Shown one piece after another: positions 47,801 through 59,800 of a stretch of 64,000 nt of DNA. Positions within the stretch are counted from its first letter, which is position 1. The number at the start of each line of letters is the position of its first letter. The DNA comes from Omphiscola glabra. Its lineage: Eukaryota > Mollusca > Gastropoda > Lymnaeidae. Where the stretch lies: NCBI GenBank assembly GCA_964017045.1, contig OZ024794.1, forward strand, positions 22,363,359-22,427,358, written 5' to 3'. The notes under the pieces were generated by a model, which was given only the letters and a program-made list of their open reading frames with translations, had not been told where the DNA came from and ran no database searches. A program made the position numbers and the translations under genes.

Positions 47801-50800
47801 CCCATCATTGGTTAAAAGATCCAACCCTGTGTTGAGACTGACTGACCTGACATTACTTTCCATTATGTGTTGAAAGACCCGACCCTATAAGACATAGGCT
47901 GTAATCTTTCTAGGTTTTTCGCCGGTTTCAGTTGGCTATGAATAACTGAGTTGAGTCCTTTCTCAGGACCCACTGCGGTCGGTGTCCACGCCTTGTTTAT
48001 AAGTATGACGGCGTGGGTCAAAGCTTTACAGCGTGGCTGGTCCGTTTATTGCTGCGGTATACAATTTGATGTAATATTGCACCAGTCATATTGACAATTC
48101 TGGCTATAGATGAAAGAATTCTCTCCACCAGTCACATTGACCAGTTTAGCTATAGATGAAAGATTTATCTCCACCAGTCAAATTGACAAGTCTAGCTATA
48201 GATGAAAGAATTCTGTCCAGCCAACCATTGACAAGTCTTGCTATAGATCAGTGGTTCTCAACCTTCCTAATGCCTCGACCCTTTAATACAGATCCTCTTC
48301 TTGTGGCGACCCCCCAACCACAAAATTATTTTCGTTGCTACTTCATAACTGTAGATCATCTGTGTTTTCAGATGGTCTTAGGCGACCCCTGGGAAAGGGT
48401 CATGCAACCCCCAAAAGGGTCGCGACCCACAGGTTGAGAACCGCTGCTATAGATGAAAGAAATCTGTCCACTAGTCACATTTACAAGTCTAGCTATAGAT
48501 GAAAGAATTCTGTCCACCAGTCACATTGACAAGTCTAGCTATAGATGAAAGAATTCTGTCCACCCAACCATTGATTCACAAGTCAATAATATTCAAAGCT
48601 AAGATTTGAAGACGATTTATCTGATGAAAAGGTTGGGGATGGGGGTGGGTGTAGTACGGAACACCATATCCCATGTTTAACTTTAGGATATTTGGGGATA
48701 AAGAGGACTTGCCAGACAGTTAATGTTTGTTAAAAAGCTTACTGAAGTTTACCACTTTAAAATTGTACCATTTGTAACTTACTGTCTTTTTTTAAAGTTT
48801 TTAAAAGTAAAAGCCATCCTTTTACTTTTATCCCATGATGAGAGATTGTTAAATCTAAACTTAAACAATTTTCTCAATAACGAAGAAACTCGACTCTGTT
48901 CCAATATAAAAGTTCTAAAGATAATGAAGAAAAATGAGTTTCTACATTGACAGGGCGAATGTTTTTAGTTTGTTGTTGATGATGCTTTTAAAGCTTTGAA
49001 GTGGCATTTATTTGTTTGTACACTATTTAGGATGTTATCAGCTTTGATCAAATGAAGTAAGTAGTCATTTATAATGTTTTTACTTTCCACAGTTTAAAAG
49101 TAAGACACTGAATCCTCGCTGGCTGGAAAATTTCGACCTCAGACTTTTTGATGGCCAGAGTTCGCAGCTGGAAATAACCGTCTATGATCATGATACCAGG
49201 GGAAAAGATGATTTTATGGGCAGGTGAGTGAAAAAATATATGATTCTATGGGCCGGTGAGTGAAAAAATATGATTTTATGGGCAGGTGAGTGAAATTTCA
49301 GAGATTAAATATTTTTGTGTGTAAACTCCAGTAGTCTACAACTACATGAGCCTCATTCTGCCTTGATGACTAGACGGTAAAAGACCAACAGCAGAGTACC
49401 TGTATTTGAAAAAATATATTGGCCATAAAATATCTCATTTTGTCAACTGTAATGTTCCTTCTAATCATATCAAGTCTGCAATGGCACTTTTTATGACGGT
49501 ATTTTGGGTCCACTTAATTTTCATATGTATCAGCTTATGATTATAATGTGATTATTGTGTGTTATGTAGGCTTGTTGCTTTCATGTGTGAGGGGTGGTCA
49601 GGGACCGCCTGGAGTATCACAAAGTCTAGCTATTTGACTGCTTTGAGGATTTTTATTTTTAGAAATTAAGAAAGAAAAACAACTGGCAATTAGAAATTCT
49701 TTGTATTTTTGTGTGTTAAGAGCCCTAAATAAATGTTTTTCCTCCAGTGTTTTTTTCTAATCCATTTGATTAGGGCAGTGATAGAATTATCCCAGCTAGA
49801 GAAGGAGAAGACTCATACCATGGTACAGCCACTTGAAGATGGTGCAGGCACCATCACACTTCTGCTCACCGTCAGCGGCACATTCGGCAGTGAGATGGCT
49901 TCAAACCTGGCCAACTACACACCAAACGCCCTTGACAAGAACAAAATAGTCAATAAATATGTGAGCCTTTACATCTTATCAAATGCAATGGACTACGATG
50001 AGTCACTTCCTTGTTTTGTCACGTTATACGTACCAGCCATTGGTGGGCTTTCTGCTACACATAACAACACATAACAACAGATAACAGCTGATCAGCCATT
50101 GCCATTATCATTAATTCTAAAGCAAAATGTTTGTCTCCTTCAGCGCTTCCCCAGTGTGAATTAAAAATTTTACTTTTCAAAATATTCTTGAATACACGCG
50201 TTTCTTTAAATGACATTTATTAAATGTGACAATAATTATAATTCAGTTATGACTAAAGGAAGAAAGTTGTTTGAAGAAAAATTTGTGAGCGACTAGTGTG
50301 TTGCAGACAGGCTCCCGGAAGTCTTACTTGTTTTTACACGTATCACGTGACAAAACAATCGACTCATCGTAGTCCATTAAATGAGGCCACACATTATCTG
50401 GTGGCTTACCTGGTGTTCCAATAAAGGTGTTGCTTTATTGAGACTTGCAGCTCAGCATAACACAATGTTCAACAAGACCCATGACTCATGTATTAAATGT
50501 CTTTGAGAGTTATGACGGGGAACTTGTTTACATTCTGAAACACAGCTTGCAATAAAAAAAAATTATGTTTTAAATGAATCGACAAGCCTTTGAATTAGCA
50601 TCTTCTATTTATACTTTTAATTAAGTTTTGAAGTACAGTACAACCCGGTTATGTCGACGGCCTCGGGGTTTGCCAAAAAGCGTCAAGATAACCGAGGATC
50701 GAGATAAACGAAAACCAATATGGCGGCAAAATATTAACATGTGCTTGAAATTTCTTTATGTAAATGATGTGCGTTAATAAATGAGAATGTACATGCACGT

Positions 50801-53800
50801 GTTTTTAGAGGGTTTTTTTTACACAAGAGCTTTGCCGTTATTTGTTTGATGAAGCAATGGGCATGCTATAAAAATTTACATACAGAATGGAAAAAATATA
50901 AAAATATCACCACAATGTTTCGCAGTTATCGTATGCCCGTATACTATTGCTTTGTGTTTTCATAAAGAGATCGCTGTAGTGGTAATATTTAACATGACAT
51001 AGTCACAACACACTGTAGTCCGCCAACACGTCTTTCCGTGCTGTGACGTCATTATTTCGCTGGCGGAACCAACCTTCCCCCACCCGCAGATAGCTAGTTC
51101 ACTGTGACACACAAAGCAACAATATGACCATCACTATCAATACGATACGTTGCGGTGATATTTTTATAACCTTTGACACACCTACCAATCCCCCTACCCA
51201 TGTGTCTCGTATGCCACAAATTTCCTTGACAACAAACAATGCACTGCTAAGATGGGGTTGTCGATACAAACGCGAAAATACGGTAGTAGGATGGTGAAGT
51301 GGCATCGATAACTAACTTTTCAAAAGCTGGCGATGGTCATGGGGATCGAGATAACCAACGTTAAGTGGCAAATTTGTCCCTCTTTTGTGCTCGAGATATT
51401 AGGCTTCGGCGACATAAAAGAATCGACATAACCGATGAGAAAATGCTAAGACAAAGAGAGAATTTGGCGGTTCCACTTCAAAAACGTCGACTTAAGAGGG
51501 TTGGCGAATTACCCGAGGTCGAGATAAGTGGGTTCGACTGTAGTTTGTTATTAATGTATCAAAACCTTGATGATTAATAAAATTAAAGACAATACTGATA
51601 TTTTTTTTTATATTAAGCTTAGGCTCACTCATTATTTATGTTACAGGGTCTCTTGAACTCATTCAGGAATCTCGATGACATTGGGCACCTAGAAGTAAAA
51701 GGTAACACAGACAAACATTTTTTTAAAATTGTTTAAGCTCAGCTAATGGTTATCTGTGCCTAAGTAAAATGAGGTGCTCCTCACTCTTGAACTAAAACAA
51801 TTAAGTTTAAGCTCATTATTCTTTTTTCTATGACGTAAGCTTAATCGAGACACATGATTGTTATGGTGTTGATTCACATCCTTTAAATTATTTATAACAG
51901 TATATTGTTATTCTTCTTTCATAAATGCGGATCTTGAGATTGCGATTTGTAATTGTTGGTAACATTTCCCGTTTCAGTATGGAAAGCCCATAACCTGCAG
52001 TCAGCAGACTTTGGGGGTCTCAGTGACCCATTTTGTGTGCTGGAGCTTGTTAACAACAGAGTACAAACACAAACAGAATACAAGACACTTAATCCTGAGT
52101 GGGCCAAGGTTTTTACATTGTAGGTCAACGCCAAGTACATACCACACTTTACAGTATCTTAAGAGTAAATATTTGCTCTAAATACATGTGCAGAACAATA
52201 AAACATTTTAACATAATTATAAATTATAACAAAGCATTGCTTGTTGTTACGTTTTTTTACAATAAAAAAACAACTGAATTTAAGAGGTAAAACACTATTT
52301 GAACAACAATCAAAAGTCCTTCAACATTCAAGTTTGTAGCTGCAGTTATGCTTCTTGTATATTGAAGTACATATTATAGGATTTAGATAAGAACCCAAGA
52401 GCTAATTAATGATATACCAATTTTGTTTGACAGTTTTCATTTGCAGAAACATTTTTTTTTAAATATAATTCTTTGACTATTTCAGCCAGGTAAAAGATAT
52501 ACATTCAGTGTTAGAAGTGACTGTGTACGATGAGGATCGTAACAAAAAAGTTGAATTCCTGGGGAAATTTGCAATACCGTTGTTGAAGGTAAGTTGTGTT
52601 CCATGATTTTTTTTTTAAAATTATTGTTTTAAATAATTAATACAAAGGTAGCAGAGTTTTCTAATATTTTAATTAAGTTGTCTTTTTATCCAGGTGAGAA
52701 ATGGAGACAGGCGCTGGTACGCCTTGAAAGACCGGAAAATGGTTCACAAGACAAAAGGTTCCGTTCAACTTGAAATGGATTTAGTATTCAATCATGTGAG
52801 TTTTACTTTACATCTAATATAAACTTACACTCGATGCTTGTAAAAGACAATGTTAACCTTCAGCAGCTCATCAAATTTTTTTAACTGATTAAGATTGTGT
52901 TAGTTTCACATCTGTAATTTTATGATGTTATTTATTGATTGCCAATGAGGCGAAGTTCATTTACTACAAACTACAAAAAATATTTTATTATCATAATAAA
53001 TTGAAAAATGTTTAATTTAATTTATGTCTATAAATGCCTTGTTGTGAAAAACAATATAAATTATTACGAATTATAAAAAAATATTCTGAACACAACATTA
53101 TTGTGCACTGTGAACTAGTGAGCCAATAAATTTTTATTTATTATAATATTAGGCCTGATTATATTTAACTTTTTTTAAATTTGAATAAAATAGTGGACAC
53201 TTTTTACATTAATTAGGTTTCTAAGTAAAATATACTTTTGGCATATTAATTTATCTAAAGCAGTGTTTCTCAAACTTTTTCTGGCCACAGCCATCTTGGG
53301 ACCATAAACTCACCCTGGCTTGAGCGTCTCCATGCTACCACATCATAAAAATTCTAAAAAAAAATTTGTTTACGACTCACTATGATACATTATTGCGCAA
53401 TTAAATGTTAAAGTGTGCATATATTTGACCATTTAATCAAAATACAATTGAAACCTTGAACTTTGATTAATAATACAAATAGCTGAAGAATTGTATCAAT
53501 CCATACCTCAGGTGTATTTAAAAGCTATATAAGTATAAAGCAATGGTTCTCAACCTTCCTAATGCCGTGACGTGACCCCTTAACGCAGTTCATCATGTTG
53601 TGGCGACCCCCAACCACAAAATTTCGTTGCTACTTCTTTCATAACTGTAGAGTGCATGTGTTTTCCGATGGTCTTAGGCGACCCCTGGGAAAGGGTCATT
53701 CGACCCCCAAAAGGATTGCGACCCACAGGTTAAGAACTGCTGGTGTAAAGCAACGTCTTAGTAAATTTACGTTTTCACTAGTAAATTATTCGTAATGCGC

Positions 53801-56800
53801 TGGCTTACTAAGTAAAGTTGTTATATGCCAGGTTTTAATAATATTAGCCAAAACTTCATTGACTGTGACCGCAATGAAAAACAAAACCTTCATCCAGGTG
53901 CAATGGTGAAAATGCAACAAGGAGTTTTCTTAACCATCTTCAACGCAAACTATGATTAAATTTTTCTTAATATAGCAAAAACTCAACGATAACTCCAAAT
54001 CTCTCAGATGTTTGCATTTCCAAATGTCGCAAATAAATATCTGGCACCTCAACCTTCTCTTCTGGCTTGGACGGGTAAAGAAAATGGTAGAACTCCAATT
54101 GGCCAAAGCTGCGCTTGAACAGAGTTAATTTTTATTCAAAGCATGGAAGACATTTTTTTTCTTTTTTTAAATTTTTTTTATTTATCTCAAGCATCTGCAA
54201 CTGCTAATTCATTTTGATTAAATTTAGGAAATATTTCTGATGTATAGCCATGTCATGTGTGATGGCTTTGGCGTAAAAACAAAGAGACGCATTTATGCCA
54301 ACGAATGTCAGAAAGAAGCACCACAATCTGCGTGCCTCTGAGCACAGAGCTTCAGAAATACTCAAATCATGAAGAGCTGATTTTTACATTTAATTCAATG
54401 CTCTAATAAAGGTCACCGATTTATTTTAGCAACAATGTGTTGACGATGAATGGATAAATATGCGTAAAACAATAAAATAAAACTACAGGCCTATTTTTCA
54501 TAACATTTTAATAATAGTTGAAAGAATTTAAAAGGCCATTAAACTAATGGAAGACGCACAAACATTTTTACTACATTCAGAGACACGGGATTTCAGGATA
54601 TAGTTACTGCAAAGTAACTTGCAGATCTTGGTGATTAACTTAACCCACTTTGAAACCCACAACAAAGTTAAGGGTTTATTGCCAGAAAAGGCAGTTTGAT
54701 TATGATTCTACTGAATGTCCTGAAACTTTTTATAGTTTTAGTGCTTAAATTTTAAATTTCATAATTGATACTGCTTTTAATTCTTTGACGGAAAGTTTGG
54801 AACATAGTAAAAAAAAATTAAGGGATTCAATCTTATCTGGCAAGGAATTGTTGAAAAATCGTACTTATTTAAACAATTTCCTTCGAAATGGGAATATCTC
54901 GGACATTGATCATTTATGGATTGGAATGGGGGGGGGCGTACATTAATTACGTCAACAATTTTTAGGCAATATTTGACCCCCTCCCCCCTGTCCTCAACTA
55001 TCAAACTTTCAATGAACTCCCCCCCCCCCCCCCACAAGTAATTATGTCAACATTTTTATAACCCTCCCCCCAAAAAATGATTTCTAATAAAAAATAAATT
55101 GATAAATAGTCTACATTTTACTTTGTGCTGATCTATTTTAATAACTCTAACATTTTAGGAAAATCATTTTATTGCATCTTTAAAAAGTTTTTACCTTAAA
55201 TTTTATAATGCAGAATCAATGAAAAGGTTGTTAAAGACAAACAAAGGCGCCCCCCCCCCTTTCCTCTAGGGCGCCCCAAAACTAGAATTAATTCAGTTTA
55301 TAAAGGTGGTGACACCGGAATCAGAGCTGTCGCTGCTTGCCATTAGGACTACTTTTGGTGTTCATAAATGCACTTCCAACCCCCTTCCCCCACACACACA
55401 CCATAACATCTGAAATGCCTCCTTGGCTCAAATTCTCTGAAGGAAATACTGATTGGGGGAACTTCATCATTTGCAAGAGAATTGTTGTGAATTTTAATTT
55501 TTGCATCGTGGAAGACCTGCTCTAATAAACGAAATATAGGCCCTCATCTTCTTCCACCTTTCCGTGTCTTATCATGGGTATCTTAGTGTTCCTTTGCGTT
55601 AAGCAAAGATACATTGTCTTGAAAGTAAATGCATACAGTTGTAATGCAAGATCTATCGATATAGGTATGCAATACAACCAGTCTTCAATATTCTCAGCCT
55701 TATGCTTATGCAATTAGAAAATCATTAATATTTGTTAGGATAGGTTCTTAGCCGAAGGTTTTGTGACTTTCCCGAGTTGCAATGTAAGGATTTTAAGATG
55801 CACGCAAGTAATCATCGTTTTGATTGGTGGATGCATTGAAAAATAAACTTGACAGCCTTCGTCTCATTTGTTAACTACTCTTGTAGTGTTGCCGTGTGTA
55901 TGACACAAATCAAAACTTAAAATACAATTTGATCTAGGGGTCAGATTACCACAACATTGCGCCAACTGCGTCTCTCCCCACCGTCATACAAGGCTTAGAA
56001 ATCACAAAGTGTGCGTTTTGTATATGTTCAATAATTTATTTCTTGGGAACCCTTGTGAATTATGCTATGAATTATATCTGGCCCGAAAGGGGATTTTATT
56101 TTCAATATCTTAGTATATTTGCAAGTCTACATCTTTAGACCAGGGGATATTGTAACATTCATCCATGGGGGTCCCAACCTCATTTAACTTATATAAAAGG
56201 TTATCTTAGATAGACGAGACTAAACGTGAAAAGGCACATATAAGTCTTCGGGGTTTTGGTCCGGGATTTTTACTTTTATTCAGGGATTATAAAATCTGTT
56301 GCTCTCTGATATGGCCGCGCGGCTTTATTTATAGTGAGCGCACAACTGGGTTTGGCGTTCAAAGTATAAATGGTAATTAGTATCTCTAAAATGCGTCAGT
56401 GTTTACTGCACCATTTAAACTATTTTGAAGCAGAAGCAAATACGCCTTTATATTTTTTTTATTTATAGAATGTTCATCACTTATATTATAGGCAGTGTTT
56501 TAATCACTCGTTAGCTTGACGCGTAACCATGGCATTGTGATTGTTAAACGTGCAGACATACGCTAAATTCTTACATGGAATTACATACCAGTGCGCACGT
56601 GAGCATAATACTAACCGTCAAATCGTTCTGGTTATACGTTATACATGCTGAAATGAGCTTTTGTTTTAAAAAGACACTGATTGACTGATACACCAAGTAT
56701 GAAACTCACGTTTGATATACTTTATAACAGGCCTGCATAACATACGGACAGCCAGCACCCACTTTGCGGCCTGCGATGTACGAAATATTATTTATTATTA

Positions 56801-59800
56801 TTTTCTTAATAGCTTTCCCCCATGTCCTATTTTCTTTCGGCCCGCACACGTTTTTCAAAAAGTATTACGGCCCGCCTTACATTTTGAGTTACGCAGACCC
56901 ATCTTACATTTTGAGTTGTGCAGGCCTGTTTTATAAGATTGTAGTAACTGTCCTGATTTGAGGTTATAATAATTATGAACTATAGTACAGTTGTAATTTC
57001 TAGACCTACATGTTAGCCCTCATATCTCACACTGATTCTGAATGTAAGACGGTGTACGTGCTGGAAGTCCAACCGTGTCACGTGAATTCTTTTATAATTA
57101 GACATTAATTTCAATTGCCATTCGTATAGCAGGTACTGTGTACTGTATGGTCATCACGCATCTGTATTGTTACTTAAGTATATTTGTCATAACCTGCCAC
57201 TATAGAGTTATTTAACCTTTTTATTGTTGGCTGAGTAATTCAGTGTAATTCAGGACATTGTTGACTTAACCTGTATTATTTGTAGCATTTGAGACGTCCT
57301 TTTTCTTCAAACGTTTTCTTAGTTTATGAAATATATACTGCTATATAATATTTAAAACTGTCACTCACTGCACAGTTACATTTGTGTAAAGAAAACACAT
57401 AAATTGTAATTCAACACTTATTAAAGGATAACAATCACAACATTGTTTATTATTTCTTTCAAAAATATAATTTCAATTTAATAAATATTTCCTGTAGTAT
57501 AATTCTCCAGCGACACCTTTGGGAGTTCCAGCGGCCCCTAAATCCCCCCCTTTTTTTCCCATGCCTTGCTTTCAGCACGGGGGGGGGGGGGGGGGTTGGG
57601 TGAGAGTACCGTCCACTTTGAGAACCACTGATCTAAAGAATGGCAATGATATAATTTATTTCTTAATGAAGTCAATCGTGTTTCCAATCACTTTGAAAAC
57701 AGATCATGGTGTGTAGGTGAGCAAAGACATTTAAAAAAAATGAAAAATTGGTTTAAAATGAAGTATAATTTTTGACAAAGTCTGACCGTATAAAAATATA
57801 ATGTCTCATTGCTACAGATCAAGGCAGCAGTAAGAACTGTGAATCCAAAAGAAGAGAAACTCTTGGTGCCAGAGCAAAAGTTTAAAATAGCAGTGAGTAC
57901 ATGGAAGATAGATTGAATCTTGCAGTGAGTACATGGAAGATAGATTGAATCTTACAGTAAGTACATGGAAGATAGATTGAATCTTGCAGTGAGTACATGG
58001 AAGATAGATTGAATCTTGCAGTGAGTACATGGGAGATAGATTGAATCTTGCAGTGAGTACATGGAAGATATCCTATCTTGCGTAACTTTATTATTAAGTC
58101 TTTTTTAAAAAACTGTTTGAACAGTCAGCATAAGATAATTTATGATAATGTATTAATATTTCCAAAGTGATATTAAAATGTGACTTGTGGCAATGTATTA
58201 CCATTTTTTTATTTTTGGTATCCTTATCTAATACTAATAGACTTTATATTCTCTCTCAGGCAATGAAACAAAACATCAATAGAGTCTCACAATTGGTTAG
58301 TGTCTTCATGGACACAGGGCGGTTTATTCAAAGCTGTTTTGATTGGCAGTCTCCACCTCATACAATAACAGCTTTCATTGTGAGTCGCAGAATTTTATTC
58401 ACTGTCTCATATTAATCAGGGAAAAAAATATTTAAGAATAAGAATGCCTCTATAAAAGAAAAATTGAGATAATCTCTTAGATATTAATAGCATATTCATA
58501 TACTGCATTTATAAATAAATAATATACCCGGTACGCTTAATACATATTTTAAGTTTATACTGACTGAGATGCATGAAATTAATTTAACTGGTGCTTATGA
58601 TGTATTCAATAGAAATATATTACAACTTAATACTATCTTACTTCTATATTTTCTTCAAGAAATTAATGAAAATAATATATGAAATTAAGGTAATTAAATA
58701 GAGTGGTTTATATTTTTATTACTGATTTATCCTATTTAAGATTATCTATGCATTGCTCTCTCTTTATATATTAATTAAATTTGTTATTTTCAACATAATT
58801 TTGCAGGTGTATTTGGTTATTGTGTGGAATTTTGAGCTCTACATGCTTCCAATTTCTTTGCTCCTAATATTTTTGAAAAATTATGTGATAGCTAACATTG
58901 TTGGCACTTTCAAGAAAGAGCCAGTAGAAGATGTAAGAACCTTTATCATAATATATTTTTTTTAATGTTAACATTAGTTGTTTTTGTTTTTTAAATATTT
59001 CTTTCATGTATCATAAAATAGTTATTTGTAATTTTAAAATGAATTTCCAATAAAGTGTAAGATAAGATTGTAAGGTATGAATTGAAATCAAGGGTAAAAA
59101 GTGGAAACTTGACAATTGAATAATTTGTTTTACACTTTTTATAACATTTTCTTCATTACTCTAAACATTTATACTTACTCTACAGGAGTATGAAGGAGAG
59201 GATGAAGATGACGATGAAGAAGAAAAAGATAAGGTAAAGTTTTAATCATGCTACCATTACATGGACAGATTAAAGAAATGTGGCATTTTTCACTAGTCTT
59301 TCATTAGTGATGTTTATATTGCTTTATATCTTCATGTTTAGCCATACCCAATTCTTGTTAGAGCAAGGAATATCTCTGATAATAGTTAAAGACAACAATA
59401 ATCGTTTGGATAATTAAGTAAATTAGAATTTAGAATCTAATTAGGAAAACTCAAGTAGTTTTGCATTTAATTGACAAAATACCAAACAAATGAAGCGCAC
59501 ATGATGGGCCTATATTTTGTGTTGTAACATAATTGTAAATTTTAGTAATGACCCTGATAAATTGGAGGGATTTGGAAAGTGGGGAAGAGGCAAAAGGAGA
59601 AGCTGCATTCATCTTGCATTTTGATGTGGTTATTGATTATGTATGAGTTTAGTGTGGGGAAGGGGAGGGGTGTGCCCATCAAGTTGAGGGATGTACAAAT
59701 ATTACCAATAATACCAGAATTAATATTTAGCATCTCTGTCTGTTCTTTTCTTTCTTTCTCTTTTTTAATTTAAATATTCAAGGCCAGTATAAGGAGTATA

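Larger units (their letters stand above)
53261..57630. mobile_element. Large hAT-like element (4.37 kb), degenerate
   Basis: Left end CAGTGTTTCTCAAACTTTTT; right end, read inverted, CAGTGGTTCTCAAAGTGGAC: 14 of the first 16 bases agree. A perfect 8-bp target duplication ATCTAAAG flanks both (53253-53260, 57631-57638), the hAT length. No long open frame survives. On the minus strand between about 54330 and 54000 broken frames give pieces such as [20 protein letters not shown] and [11 protein letters not shown] that loosely recall hAT transposases; this is suggestive only. Two younger MITEs are nested in it. It occupies most of the MCTP intron 52796-57817. Confidence 0.75.
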
